A DNA stretch of 45,412 nt from Rickettsiales endosymbiont of Peranema trichophorum (GCF_004210275.1 NZ_SCFA01000041.1:1-45412); one strand, 5' to 3'; shown: positions 1 to 9,316, counted from the stretch's first letter. Notes: generated from the letters alone by a model not told the origin. Numbers and translations: made by a program.

Positions 1-856
1 CTGTCTTATAATCCTTATAAGATACAAATTTTAGGCTGTTACGTATCATATGCACAACGCAAAGCTGTACCGTAGTTTTTGGAAACACCGCGTTAATTGC
101 ATCAGGGAATCCTGTTAGACCATCGCAGCATGCAATTAGGATATCCTTAACTCCACGATTTTTGAGTTCATTGAGCACAGATAGCCAAAATTTTGCACCT
201 TCATTGTCTGCTACCCACATACCCAAGATTTCCTTGTTGCCCTCCATGTTTACCCCCATAGCTATATGTAGGCTTTTGTTGTTAATCTGCTTGCCATCCT
301 TAACCTTAATCACCATAGCATCTAGATATAGAATAGGATAGATTGGGTCCAGTGGCCTCAGTTGCCAGGCTTTTACTTCATCAAGTACTGCATCAGTAAC
401 ATTGGCGATTAATTCATGGCTGACTTCCATAGCATACATATCCTGGAGGTGAGAAGCAATATCACGTGTACTCATGCCCATGCCATACATTGAGATGATT
501 TTGTCGTCAAAGCCTTTCAAATGGCGTTGTCGTTTGGGTATCATAACTGGCTCAAATGTACCATTACGGTCACGAGGTGTAGATATTTCGACTTCGCCAT
601 TATCCATAACGACGGTTTTATTGCCATAACCATTACGGTAGTTACCATCCTGACTTTTCTCATGTTTATCATGTTCTAGATGGTGATTAAGCTCTGCTTC
701 CATTACCCTTTCCATGAGTGCTTTTTTCATTTGTGCCATCATCTCTATAGGGTCAGCACCGCTTTTAATGACCGAATCCAACATATCCAATGAGATGTAA
801 TCTGGATATACTGGTTTGCGTGATTTTTTTATTTGTTTTGTATTTGGTGTATTCAT
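1..856 (-). CDS. IS256-family transposase, cut by window edge
   Basis: This reading frame is open from an ATG at 856 to the window edge, about 285 codons, so its C-terminus lies outside. The protein looks like a mutator-type (IS256/MULE) DDE transposase. It has an N-terminal region with EAELNHHLEHDKHEK and DGNYRNGYGNKTV, then STPRDRNGTFEP, GMSTRDIASHL, and two acidic catalytic positions in LYLDAMVIKV and CCDGLTGFPDAI. The third catalytic residue (Glu) would be off-window. A ribosome binding site (GAGGA) lies 5-9 bases before the ATG. Full-length members are about 400 residues. No frameshift or stop is seen in the visible part, so the element may be intact. Confidence 0.9.
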   Translation of the reverse strand, partial: MNTPNTKQIKKSRKPVYPDYISLDMLDSVIKSGADPIEMMAQMKKALMERVMEAELNHHLEHDKHEKSQDGNYRNGYGNKTVVMDNGEVEISTPRDRNGTFEPVMIPKRQRHLKGFDDKIISMYGMGMSTRDIASHLQDMYAMEVSHELIANVTDAVLDEVKAWQLRPLDPIYPILYLDAMVIKVKDGKQINNKSLHIAMGVNMEGNKEILGMWVADNEGAKFWLSVLNELKNRGVKDILIACCDGLTGFPDAINAVFPKTTVQLCVVHMIRNSLKFVSYKDYKT

Positions 857-906
857 TTTATCCTCATATCATAAGTTGATAAATTAACTGTTAAATTAAG
901 GTATTT

Positions 907-955
907 AATTGGCCAGCTCAAACTGGCTATATACTAGCCTATTCGCTGGCCAATT
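907..955. repeat. nested inverted repeat upstream of the transposase
   Basis: An 11-base arm, AATTGGCCAGC (907-917), is matched perfectly by GCTGGCCAATT (945-955). Inside it, GGCTA and TAGCC (about 925-939) form a second short stem. The structure lies about 50 bases before the transposase start. It may be part of the IS end, or a hairpin limiting transposase expression from outside transcripts; both ideas are inference. Confidence 0.55.
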
Positions 956-1177
956 TACACCTCCTTTCTTTCATACCAACTTACACACTTCCTATGACAT
1001 ACCCATGCAGAAATCTGTTATTGACATTAATGGTGAGGCATTTAATTCTTACTCCAAGACCAACAAATTTCAAAACGCTTTATTGAAGGTTGCCAACGTA
1101 ACGAAGCCAACAAATTCACACTTGTTGTGAACTATTTACACCACAATCCCTTATTTACCTCCTCTACAGCCTCATCA

Positions 1178-1258
1178 TTGTCAAACTCGGGATTTACAAT
1201 ACCCTTACGCAGCCTCATCCTCAAATCCATTTGCCTGATCTAATCTGAAATTTGGTAT
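1178..1258 (+). repeat. degenerate copy of the 128-bp ATACCAA/TTGGTAT repeat (copy E)
   Basis: The right half of the repeat is clear: CTTACGCAGCCTCATCC, then AATCCATTTGCCTGAT, ending TTTGGTAT at 1258. Upstream, TTGTCAAACTCGG matches the repeat interior, but about 11 bases of the central hairpin are missing and the left third is lost. The rest of 957-1360 holds no convincing gene. It contains a short stem TGATGT-GTAT-ACATCA near 1310. Confidence 0.75.
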
Positions 1259-1360
1259 GAGTTGACAAGTCAGGAAGTTCCAGAACAGTCTGTAACAAGC
1301 GATTCTTGATGATGTGTATACATCAGGAAATGAAATCTTGCGATTAGCCTTTCTTTCCGA

Positions 1361-1567
1361 TTAGCTCTCCTCTTTGGAAGCAGCAGTAGCAGAAGAAGTC
1401 TTTGTATGTCCTACAATTGGTGGAGCACCTGCAACGTGTGGTGATAGCTTCCCTATAGTGTTTGGAGCTTGTTCACCTAAAAGTCGTATACCTATAGAGA
1501 CAAGCTTCTTCCCTATCTCAAGAACTGTCTCTAGAACACTAGGATCTAATTTGTTGAATTTTTCCAT
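1361..1567 (-). CDS. small hypothetical protein (68 aa) after the DASS carrier
   Basis: I do not recognise this protein. The chosen ATG at 1567 lies 14 bases after the carrier's stop codon. The frame is open further upstream into the carrier gene, but that would force an overlap. The first half is predicted helical and amphipathic (LETVLEIGKKLVSIGIRLLG). The second half is rich in Ala, Pro, Ser and Thr and ends in KEES. A GGACA sequence lies 8 bases before the ATG. Its position suggests co-transcription with the carrier. It could also be a chance frame. Confidence 0.45.
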   Translation of the reverse strand: MEKFNKLDPSVLETVLEIGKKLVSIGIRLLGEQAPNTIGKLSPHVAGAPPIVGHTKTSSATAASKEES

Positions 1568-1581
1568 GTTGTTATGTCCTG

Positions 1582-3006
1582 CTAGTTTGACCACCATCCT
1601 AAATAAGACCACCAAACGCTACCAGCAAGAGACCACACAACTAAATTCAATGTACAAATAATGAAGCCGATCCTCCACCAATCTTTGATTGAACAGTAAC
1701 CAGACTCAAAAAATACAGGCGCAGCAGCAGTACCAAAGTGCGTTAAACCACTAGAGATTGTGGCAAAATAAGCCAAAATCATTGCAGACATCATTGGTGG
1801 TACTCCTAATCTTAGCAGCAGTATCAAAAAGGTACTGTATAATACTGCTGCATGCGCTGTGATACTTGCAAACATATAGTGTATGTAAAAATAGAACAAG
1901 ATAAGTCCGGCTATAGAGTATGTCACATGTTCCATGCTTATGAGGCTCTCGATATTGGCGCCCGCCCATTCCATTACTCCAAGCTTTGTGAGGTACCCAG
2001 ACATTACAACCAAAACAGCATACCAAATAAGAGTATCCCAGGCACTTTTTTCATGCAAAACGTCGTTCCAGCTTAGTACTCCTGTAATGACCAGTATTAC
2101 ACAACCTACCATTGCTGTGGTAATTGTTTCTATCCCTATCACATCAGCAAAAACCCAACAAATCAACATGCATACAAACACCAAGGCCATGACCAATTCA
2201 TGGTGAGAAATGCGACCCATCTTTTTTAATTCATTAGCAGCAATCTCCGGTGCATCAGGTACAACACTAACAGATGGCGGGGCAATCATGTACATGATAA
2301 ATGGAAGCAGTACTAGACTAATTAGTCCCGGAATTATTGCACCAAGAGCCCATGATGTCCATGTGATCACTATACCCATCTGCTTTGCAAAATGCTGTAT
2401 CATGGGATTGGCAACTAAAGATGTAAGAAACATAGCGCTTGTAATAACGTTGCTATGAAAACAAACCTGCATGATGAACCTGCCAGTTAAATTTTTTGCA
2501 GCGCTTGTGTGTGTACCGCCATATTCCTCAGACAGCACCTTGGCTATTGGGAATATCACGCCCCCGCCCCTCGCAGCAGCACTTGGAATAATTGGAGCTA
2601 ATATAAACTCCGTAAAAATTAGACCATATGATAATCCAAAAGTCGTCTGCCCTATTTTTGCAATAAAGAAGTAGGCGATTCTTCTCCCCAATCCTGTTTT
2701 TATAATACCCCTGGAGATAAAAAATGCCAATACGACAAGCCATGCCATGCTCTCTCCAAAAGCCCCAAACGCTTCCTTGACCGTCAGCACACCTGTTGCG
2801 TTTGCTATACATAAGCTTGTAAAAGCTGTAGCGCCTATGGGTAGTGGATTGATGATAATCGCCAGTATTGTTGTGATGAAAATCGCAAAAAGATGCCAGG
2901 CTTTATGAGTCAACATTTCAGGACATGGTAAGTGCCATAAGATACAACCCACTCCAAGTATTAGGAGTATTTGTACGGTTTGACTTGATCTAGTAGTGAC
3001 AATCAT
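1582..3006 (-). CDS. DASS-family anion:Na+ symporter or dicarboxylate antiporter
   Basis: This 474-residue inner-membrane carrier has about 12-14 hydrophobic segments. It matches the divalent anion:sodium symporter family, in the CitT / 2-oxoglutarate-malate translocator branch. Supporting stretches are LAIIINPLPIGATAF, FGESMAWLVVLAFFISRGIIKTGLG, APIIPSAAARGGGVIFPIA and ISSGLTHFGTAAAPVFF. The FFISRG and SGLTHFGTAAAP segments are typical of the 2-oxoglutarate/malate group. The likely role is uptake or exchange of a host C4/C5 dicarboxylate or citrate; the substrate cannot be read from sequence. A GGGG sequence lies 8 bases before the ATG. The gene follows ntrY after a gap of about 70 bases, and a small frame follows it. 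Confidence 0.88.
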   Translation of the reverse strand: MIVTTRSSQTVQILLILGVGCILWHLPCPEMLTHKAWHLFAIFITTILAIIINPLPIGATAFTSLCIANATGVLTVKEAFGAFGESMAWLVVLAFFISRGIIKTGLGRRIAYFFIAKIGQTTFGLSYGLIFTEFILAPIIPSAAARGGGVIFPIAKVLSEEYGGTHTSAAKNLTGRFIMQVCFHSNVITSAMFLTSLVANPMIQHFAKQMGIVITWTSWALGAIIPGLISLVLLPFIMYMIAPPSVSVVPDAPEIAANELKKMGRISHHELVMALVFVCMLICWVFADVIGIETITTAMVGCVILVITGVLSWNDVLHEKSAWDTLIWYAVLVVMSGYLTKLGVMEWAGANIESLISMEHVTYSIAGLILFYFYIHYMFASITAHAAVLYSTFLILLLRLGVPPMMSAMILAYFATISSGLTHFGTAAAPVFFESGYCSIKDWWRIGFIICTLNLVVWSLAGSVWWSYLGWWSN

Positions 3007-3078
3007 ACTTTAAACCCCACACAAAGATTCTTGCAGATAGTATTCATCATAACTATCTTTTGTAATATGCAAACAATT

Positions 3079-5058
3079 TTATTGTGAGATTAGAAAAGTG
3101 TTGGTATCGGCTAGGGGTAAGTAGAAGCTTATGATTGAGCCACCGACTATGTTGACAATAGATAATTCGCTGGAATGTTCCTCTATGATTTTTTTTACAA
3201 TAGACAACCCAAGACCTGTACCACTTATTTTGCCAGTAACATAAGGTTCAGTCACTTTATCCAGCAGTTCATTTGGAATGCCGCCACCAGTATCTTCCAC
3301 TTCTATGACTGCTACTTTTGATGTCGGTATAATATTGCAACGTATTTTGACGATACCACATTTAGTGTCATCAACGCTATGTAGGTTGGTGATGGCTTCA
3401 TTTGCATTTTTGACTAAATTGAAAATGACGCGTGTAATCTGCGCTCTATCACAAATGACATAACACTCTTCATGTTGAGGCTCAAACTCATACTGAATAT
3501 TGTGATAAACATTCGTTTGTAGAAACAACACGTCATTAATGATTTTGTATATGTCATGTGTTGCTAATTGGGGTACTGGAATACGGACAAATTGCACAAA
3601 CTCTTCAACCATATTACCGATATCCTCCACGTGCCTGATAATAGTTTCTATGTAGTTTGTAAACGCTTCTTGTTCAAATTGGATATGTTTTGAAAATTTT
3701 CTTTTCATGCGCTCTGCAGCCAGATGTATCGGAGTTAATGGATTCTTAATTTCGTGGGCAATTCGACGAGCTATGTCTGACCATGCTGAAGCTCTTTCAG
3801 CGGCTATTAGTTTTGAAATATCATCAAAAGTGATAATATACCTAGCAATCTTTCCAAACGGGGTAAGCTCCCTAGCGATTCGAATAAATAGATATGTTTT
3901 TCTACCATTGCGTTCGATGATAATACTATCCTCTGTAAAGCCTTGCGGTGTGTTTTGAGCTTGGTCGAGAATGTGTGATATTTCTGGAAACGAATCTGTG
4001 TAGTTACGGTATAGTAGCTGCTGTTGGTCTGCTTGAAGTAGTCTCACTCCAGATTGATTACAGAGTGTAATAACCCCATCTCCGTTGATGACCAACACAC
4101 CGCTCGATAACTCGCCAAGTACAGTCTCGATGAACCTTCTTCTTTCATCTATAATATCCTTTGCAGTCATTAACTCTGTAGTTTGAGTGGCGATTTTCTT
4201 GGTCATGCTGTTGAAGGCTCTCGCTAGTACAGCTGTTTCGTCGCGAGTATGTGAGGATTCTGGGACTCTCACCGAGTAGTCGCCCTCCTTGATCATTGCT
4301 GTGGCGCTGACCAAATTTTGAATAGGCAATGATATGATATTAGATAGTTTGATAGCAACTAATATCGAAATGCCTGATAGTAAGATGGCAGACAAAAGGA
4401 AAAATACCTCAAGTTTATGTTTTGTGAAATTGATATCATCTAATAACTGGTGGTACTGTGAGGCAGAACCCTTTGTAACATTTAGATGATGAATAATGTC
4501 CAAATCAACATATCTCCCAACCAGCAGATAAGTGTTTAGGAATTTATCAAGCTTTATGAGTGCTCTCACCCTGTCTTGCTGATCGCTCTTTAAAATGACT
4601 ATTTCTCCTTTTTCCGCTTTTTGAAAATCCTCTGGAGCGATTCTGTCAAATGTTAAGGAGAAACTTAAGTAAGTTTTAGCAAGAACAGCGCGAGGAGTAA
4701 AAACCATGGCTTCAGCCAAGTTTCTGAACTCGGCTTGTTTGTTTAGAAAGATATCAAAAAACTCTGGTTCTTCTATCAAAACTGAGTAGTTTTTGTTTAT
4801 ACTATTTGCAATATACAAGGCATCGGTTTTGATGTTTTCTTTGTGTTCCTCTAGGTACAGTTCTGCAACCTTAACTGTCTCTGCGACTATATTGCTAATT
4901 TTCTCGTCAAACAAGCTGTGAATACCTAGGTAATAGTACACCGATGCTAAGATGGCGACTAAGACAGTAGGTGTGATGGTGACCAAGCAGCCGATGAGCA
5001 ACACCATCTTACTTTTTAGTGTGGTATCAGATAATTTTCTTAAGAATCGTTTAAGCAC
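3079..5058 (-). CDS. ntrY: NtrY-type membrane sensor histidine kinase
   Basis: The domain order fits NtrY. A first membrane segment spans about 18-44, followed by an extracytoplasmic sensor region. The second membrane segment (about 217-240) leads into HAMP (about 240-295), PAS (about 305-415) and HisKA with the phospho-acceptor H435 in RRIAHEIKNPLTPIHLAAER. The HATPase domain shows VIFNLVKNANEAI (N box), DTGGGIP (G1) and GTGLGLSIV (G2). At 659 residues it is shorter than many free-living NtrY proteins (about 750), as seen in reduced genomes. The partner regulator NtrX is not in this window. In this lineage the kinase need not control nitrogen and may sense redox or host conditions. It starts 8 bases after secD, so the two are probably co-transcribed. 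Confidence 0.93.
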   Translation of the reverse strand: MLKRFLRKLSDTTLKSKMVLLIGCLVTITPTVLVAILASVYYYLGIHSLFDEKISNIVAETVKVAELYLEEHKENIKTDALYIANSINKNYSVLIEEPEFFDIFLNKQAEFRNLAEAMVFTPRAVLAKTYLSFSLTFDRIAPEDFQKAEKGEIVILKSDQQDRVRALIKLDKFLNTYLLVGRYVDLDIIHHLNVTKGSASQYHQLLDDINFTKHKLEVFFLLSAILLSGISILVAIKLSNIISLPIQNLVSATAMIKEGDYSVRVPESSHTRDETAVLARAFNSMTKKIATQTTELMTAKDIIDERRRFIETVLGELSSGVLVINGDGVITLCNQSGVRLLQADQQQLLYRNYTDSFPEISHILDQAQNTPQGFTEDSIIIERNGRKTYLFIRIARELTPFGKIARYIITFDDISKLIAAERASAWSDIARRIAHEIKNPLTPIHLAAERMKRKFSKHIQFEQEAFTNYIETIIRHVEDIGNMVEEFVQFVRIPVPQLATHDIYKIINDVLFLQTNVYHNIQYEFEPQHEECYVICDRAQITRVIFNLVKNANEAITNLHSVDDTKCGIVKIRCNIIPTSKVAVIEVEDTGGGIPNELLDKVTEPYVTGKISGTGLGLSIVKKIIEEHSSELSIVNIVGGSIISFYLPLADTNTFLISQ

Positions 5059-5066
5059 CTGAAATT

Positions 5067-6641
5067 TTACAATGGCAATCTTTGTGGTTTCCGTATTCTA
5101 TACCATTTTGCAATGATCAGTTTTGTCAAAGATACAGCGGTAAACATTGAGCAAATAATTCCTATAATTAATGTGACTGCGATGCCTTTGACTGGGCCTA
5201 CTCCAAAAATGTAAAGGACTATTGCTGCTATGATAGTTGTAAGATTAGAGTCAAGAATCGTGGTGAAAGCTATGTCATAACCAGCTTCAAGCGCTGCAAG
5301 CGGGGTCCTTCCTTTTTTTTGTTCTTCTTTGACTCTTTCAAAGATGAGAACGTTTGCATCTACAGCCATCGCTAAAGTAAGCACTATGCCAGCTATTCCA
5401 GGTAACGTTAAAGTTGCTTCCAATATTGCTAGTATCGCAATAAGCATAAATAAGTTTACCGCAAGTGCGATATTCGCTATGACACCAAAGAACCCGTAAC
5501 AAATGAACATCAACGCAACCACCATAGCAACACCTGCGATTACCGCCTTTTTACCTGCTGCGATTGAATCGCTTCCAAGACTTGGTCCGACTGTACGTTC
5601 TTCAACTATATTAATCGGTGCAGGAAGAGCGCCGGCTCGTAATAGTAGTGCAAGTTCGTTGGCGGACTGTATGCTGAAGTTACCTGATATTACGCCGGAG
5701 CCAGCAGTGATTGGTTCGTTGATGACAGGTGCGCTGATTATTCTAGCGTCTAAGACTATAGCCAGCAATTTTCCCCGGTTGTTTGAAGTAGCTTCTGCAA
5801 ATAACTTCGTACCAACATTATTGAGCCTAAATTGCACGACAGGAGCGTGATATTCGTTTATCGTACTACGTGCCTCTAGCAACATGTCTCCGGTGATGAC
5901 TGGATGGCTTTTGATAGCCAATACTCTGGTGTGTCCATCGTCATGTTGTGAGTCAACTGGGAGGATCTGTACGCCGAATGGAATACTCTTGCCAAGATTA
6001 TTATGCTGCAGGGTTTCGTCGACCAAATGCAGTGACAGTTTGGCCGTCGTTCCCAAGATTCTTTTAACTTCATGTGGATCGTATAGACCCGGCACTTGTA
6101 ACAGTATTCTATTAGTGCCTTGAAACTGAATATCAACCTCTTTTGTAGACATTTGGTCTATCCTTCTGTGTACTATCTCAAACGTCTGGGCCATGAGATT
6201 TTTTCTCATCTCATTAAATGTGCTATCGTCTAAGACGATTTCTATAGAGTTGCCTTGAGGTTGGATGATCGCAGAGTGACCACACACTTCAAACACCGCT
6301 TCTTTCACCTTATGTATCTGACTATCTTGAATTGACTCGACTATAATTCTATTATCTGAAGATATAACGGTTTGAAAGCTTGTCTTAGTGTTTGTGAGGT
6401 GGGTCTTTAGTTGCTCCACTATGTTTCTTAGCTGTTGCTTTCTGTATCCATCTGTGTCCACTTCTAGCAATAGAGATACTCCTCCTTTCAAATCGAGACC
6501 AGGATTGACCCTGTATGAAGGCATCATCCAGCTATATCTACTTTGAAGTACAGAAGGAAACAAGGTTGGAATGGATATATAAAAGCTTAACAGTGATACT
6601 AAGACTATCAGTATGGATTTCCATCGTGGTACTGTTAACAT
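5067..6641 (-). CDS. secD: protein translocase subunit SecD
   Basis: SecD drives late steps of Sec-dependent export from the periplasmic side. The protein has one N-terminal membrane helix (WKSILIVLVSLLSFYIS), the family motif PGLDLKGGVSLLLEVD, and a large periplasmic region with P1-like repeats. Near the C-terminus are the RND-type membrane segments with AMAVDANVLIFERVKEE. I start it at the ATG at 6641 (MLTVPRWKSIL), about 524 residues, the usual SecD N-terminus. The frame is open 20 codons further, to a TTG at 6701. SecF does not follow, so it is encoded elsewhere. ntrY follows within 8 bases. Confidence 0.95.
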   Translation of the reverse strand: MLTVPRWKSILIVLVSLLSFYISIPTLFPSVLQSRYSWMMPSYRVNPGLDLKGGVSLLLEVDTDGYRKQQLRNIVEQLKTHLTNTKTSFQTVISSDNRIIVESIQDSQIHKVKEAVFEVCGHSAIIQPQGNSIEIVLDDSTFNEMRKNLMAQTFEIVHRRIDQMSTKEVDIQFQGTNRILLQVPGLYDPHEVKRILGTTAKLSLHLVDETLQHNNLGKSIPFGVQILPVDSQHDDGHTRVLAIKSHPVITGDMLLEARSTINEYHAPVVQFRLNNVGTKLFAEATSNNRGKLLAIVLDARIISAPVINEPITAGSGVISGNFSIQSANELALLLRAGALPAPINIVEERTVGPSLGSDSIAAGKKAVIAGVAMVVALMFICYGFFGVIANIALAVNLFMLIAILAILEATLTLPGIAGIVLTLAMAVDANVLIFERVKEEQKKGRTPLAALEAGYDIAFTTILDSNLTTIIAAIVLYIFGVGPVKGIAVTLIIGIICSMFTAVSLTKLIIAKWYRIRKPQRLPL

Positions 6642-6815
6642 TGTAGAGCATTTTGATTTCGAATAATGATATACCTTAATCAAACATGCGTTAAAATGCA
6701 ACCAAAAGTATACTACAATACCTGTAAAAGCGCATGAAGTGGTAGGTTTGGATATATGAAGGAAGTAGCGACGTTCAAAGATGGAGTAACCACAGCGGAG
6801 TCAAAAGTGAGGAGA

Positions 6816-6834
6816 ATAGATTCTCACAATCTAT
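6816..6834 (-). terminator. hairpin overlapping the rplY stop codon
   Basis: ATAGATT and AATCTAT form a perfect 7-bp stem around a 5-base loop. It covers the rplY stop and is followed on the minus strand by a short CACTTTTG tract. The stem is AT-rich and the T run is short, so this is at best a weak terminator or a 3'-end stabiliser. Confidence 0.3.
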
Positions 6835-7442
6835 GATTTGTTTTCAGCTGCTGCGTCTCGTCCTTGCTCAGTACTGCCACTAGATCTTCCAGATATCGAC
6901 AATATTGCAAAGTTTGTCTTGTCAACAGGCAAGATGTCGCTCGATAAATTCAAATCAGCTACGTGGACGTTTTGCCCTATTTCCATTCCCGATACGTCAA
7001 TGACAACATGGTCTGGTATCTTCGTAGGGTGGCAATAAACCGACATGGTTCTCGAAGGCATATTTAAAACTCCACCCTTTTTTATTCCTGGAGATTTGTC
7101 TTCGTTCACCACTTTTAAGTGTACCGAAACTTTGATCGTAGTGTCCTTGTTGACCTCCTGCAGATCAACGTGCACAGGAGTGTCAGTCACTGGATCAAGT
7201 TGTACATCCCTCGAAATCGCGGTGAGGACCTTGTCTCCTAAATCGATTTCTAGTAGTTTTGACTGAATGTTGCCCTTGTTGTACTCATGTACAAAACGAT
7301 CAAAGGGCAGTGATATCATTATTTCCTTATGCTGGCTACCAAAGATAATACCAGGCAGTCTTCCGGACTTCCTTAAAGCTTTGGCTGCAGACTTTCCAGC
7401 TTTATCCTTAACACAGGCTTCCAACTTTATCGTTGATGACAT
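6831..7442 (-). CDS. rplY: 50S ribosomal protein L25 (long CTC form)
   Basis: This 203-residue protein has the two-domain layout of the long L25/general stress protein CTC. An N-terminal 5S-rRNA-binding beta barrel (about 1-95) includes KSAAKALRKSGRLPGIIFG and ITAISRDVQLDP-like sequence. A C-terminal beta domain (about 96-190) contains GIKKGGVLNMPSRTMSVYC and IPDHVVIDVSGMEIGQNVHV. It follows prs by 41 bases on the same strand, and the prs-rplY order is common in proteobacteria. The last 20 residues are polar and probably disordered. Confidence 0.95.
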   Translation of the reverse strand: MSSTIKLEACVKDKAGKSAAKALRKSGRLPGIIFGSQHKEIMISLPFDRFVHEYNKGNIQSKLLEIDLGDKVLTAISRDVQLDPVTDTPVHVDLQEVNKDTTIKVSVHLKVVNEDKSPGIKKGGVLNMPSRTMSVYCHPTKIPDHVVIDVSGMEIGQNVHVADLNLSSDILPVDKTNFAILSISGRSSGSTEQGRDAAAENKS

Positions 7443-7483
7443 CTTTATATCCTCACAACATTACGTGTTTAAAATACTTATAT

Positions 7484-8398
7484 TTACCTACTCATCTTAT
7501 AACTCAGCACAGCGGCAGCAAGAAGATCAACCACGGTTAAAGTAGTAGTCTTATCAAGCTTCTTGTCTTTGTGCCCACAAGGAATGCTGTCTGTTATAAC
7601 CAACCTGCAAAGCACAGAGTTTCTGATACGCTCAATGGCTAATTCCGACAGTACCCCATGAGTTACATAAGCAGAGACGGAAGCAGCACCGTTGCGGACC
7701 GCGACGTCTGCAACATAGCACAAGGTCTGTCCGGAGTCTACTATATCGTCTATAATAATGCAATTCATTTTAGACATGTCTCCTACAATTCGTGTGGTAC
7801 CGACGATTTGCTCAACTTTTCTTTTTTTGTCTACTACTATCAATGGAACGTTCAAAGCAGTAGCTATTGTCCTCGCTCTTGCTACACCACCAACATCTGG
7901 TGATACTATTGCAACTTTTGACAGATCGTATTTTTCTCGTATATCTGAGCTGAATAAAAAAGAAGTAGATAGATGCTGTATTGGTATGTCAAAAAAACCA
8001 ACTGTTTGTTTAGAGTGCAGTTCAAGTGTGATCAATCCATTAGCGCCAGAGAGTGATAATATATTTGCAATTAACTTTGCAGCAATGGACTGACTACGAG
8101 CTTCACCATGACCATCTTGTCTGCCATACCCTAGATAAGGTATGATGGGCACTATGTTTTTGACACCAATTCGTTTTAAAGTATCTAGCATGATTGCTAG
8201 TTCTAGAATGTTGTCGTTTACAGGGTAGGATGTAGACTGGACTACAAATATGTCATCTCCCGCCAATTCTTCTGCGATTTCGATAAACACCTCGTTATCT
8301 GAAAACTTCCGAATTGTAGGTTCAAGCATTGGTATATGAGTACGAGCAGCTATACTTGATGCAAGTTGAGTTCCGTTGGAACATGCTACTATCTTCAT
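7484..8398 (-). CDS. prs: ribose-phosphate pyrophosphokinase
   Basis: The enzyme makes PRPP from ribose 5-phosphate and ATP, for nucleotide, histidine and NAD synthesis. At 304 residues it is close to the usual 310-320. Visible family features are FSDNEVFIEI near the N-terminus, the ATP-loop region PYLGYGRQD (canonically PYARQDR), SPDVGGVARA, and the PRPP-binding loop CIIIDDIVDSGQTL. The DSGQTL ending differs from the usual DTAGT. The changes in the ATP loop and PRPP loop suggest a divergent lineage version; the key acidic pair is kept. It lies 13 bases downstream of xthA and may share its transcript. Confidence 0.93.
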   Translation of the reverse strand: MKIVACSNGTQLASSIAARTHIPMLEPTIRKFSDNEVFIEIAEELAGDDIFVVQSTSYPVNDNILELAIMLDTLKRIGVKNIVPIIPYLGYGRQDGHGEARSQSIAAKLIANILSLSGANGLITLELHSKQTVGFFDIPIQHLSTSFLFSSDIREKYDLSKVAIVSPDVGGVARARTIATALNVPLIVVDKKRKVEQIVGTTRIVGDMSKMNCIIIDDIVDSGQTLCYVADVAVRNGAASVSAYVTHGVLSELAIERIRNSVLCRLVITDSIPCGHKDKKLDKTTTLTVVDLLAAAVLSYKMSR

Positions 8399-8411
8399 AT
8401 GAAGCTACGTC

Positions 8412-9203
8412 TTAAGATAACCGACACACAACAGGTGCATGATCAGAAGGCTTTTCAAGAGCACGGTACTTTTTACAAACAAAGACTTCAGTGACATGAT
8501 CAGCAGCAGAAGAGGATGCTAAAATATGATCCAGTCGCATACCGTGATTGCGCTTCCATCCAGCCGTCCTATAATCCCACCAAGTATATTCTTGTGTACT
8601 TGGATGTACTAGCCTGAAGGTGTCCTTCATGCCGCTATTTAAGATAGCTCTAAAACGCTTGCGCTCCTCCATGTGGAACCCAAGGCTACCCTCTAAAGCT
8701 TTCGGGTCGTATACGTCATGAGCCTCTGGGGCAACATTATAGTCGCCACCAGCTATAAGAAGTTCATCGTTGTCCATGTGTATCTGGAACCGCTTTTTTA
8801 AGAGCTCATAGAAAGATAATTTAAACTGAAATCTTGGTGAATCAATTTCCGTGCCTTGAGGAACGTATACAGAAGCTACTCTGAGATTAATGTTGTCTAT
8901 TGTAGTAAAGCCTTCTATGTATCTCGCTTCTTCTTTACGTCCTTCTTCTTCAACAAGATCGGACCAGACGTCTTCGATCGGTGTTTTGCTTAAAATAGCT
9001 ACTCCATTAAATGTAGGCTGACATTTCATAGCAATGTTGTATCCACACTCTTCTATGTCCGCCCTGGGAAATTGAAAGTCTTGACACTTAGTTTCTTGTA
9101 ACAACACAACGTCAGGTGCGTACTCATTTAAGAATGTAACAAGGTGAGTGAGCCTCGATCTGATGGAATTGACATTCCATGTTGATACAGAAATTTGTTT
9201 CAT
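8412..9203 (-). CDS. xthA: exodeoxyribonuclease III (AP endonuclease)
   Basis: This Mg-dependent repair nuclease acts on abasic sites and 3' blocks. Motifs in order are STWNVNSIRSRL (metal-site Asn), VVLLQETKCQD (catalytic Glu), FNGVAILSK, VASVYVPQG, GGDYNVAPEAHDVYDP (Asp/Asn pair), YTWWDYRTAG, RLDHILAS and the terminal KPSDHAPVV His. I chose the ATG at 9203 because MKQISVSTWNVN fits the family N-terminus. The frame is open further, but the added residues are the translated tRNA-Asn gene. Another ATG at 9218 is possible. The gene starts about 24 bases after the tRNA and may be read from the tRNA promoter. Confidence 0.95.
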   Translation of the reverse strand: MKQISVSTWNVNSIRSRLTHLVTFLNEYAPDVVLLQETKCQDFQFPRADIEECGYNIAMKCQPTFNGVAILSKTPIEDVWSDLVEEEGRKEEARYIEGFTTIDNINLRVASVYVPQGTEIDSPRFQFKLSFYELLKKRFQIHMDNDELLIAGGDYNVAPEAHDVYDPKALEGSLGFHMEERKRFRAILNSGMKDTFRLVHPSTQEYTWWDYRTAGWKRNHGMRLDHILASSSAADHVTEVFVCKKYRALEKPSDHAPVVCRLS

Positions 9204-9226
9204 TGAAAGTACTGCCATAAAAAGGA

Positions 9227-9302
9227 TGGCTCCCCGGGCCGGATTCGAACCAGCGACCCAGCGGTTAACAGCCGCTTGCTCTACCAGCTGAGCTACCGAG
9301 GA
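9227..9302 (-). tRNA. tRNA-Asn (GTT)
   Basis: On the minus strand the sequence folds as a standard cloverleaf. The acceptor is TCCTCGG paired with CCGGGGA, the D arm is AGCTCAGCTGGTAGAGC, and the anticodon stem-loop is AGCGG-CTGTTAA-CCGCT with anticodon GTT. The T arm contains GGTTCGAATCC. The CCA end is encoded in the genome (9227-9229), after a G discriminator at 9230. Confidence 0.97.
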
Positions 9303-9316
9303 ACTGAGTAACAATC

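Noticed and set aside
909-1130. A 73-residue open frame between the transposase and the repeat debris
   Set aside because: It has no ribosome binding site, no recognisable motif, and starts inside the nested inverted repeat.
9204-9314. An N-terminal extension of the exonuclease III frame
   Set aside because: The added residues are simply the translated tRNA-Asn gene, so the start was placed after the tRNA.
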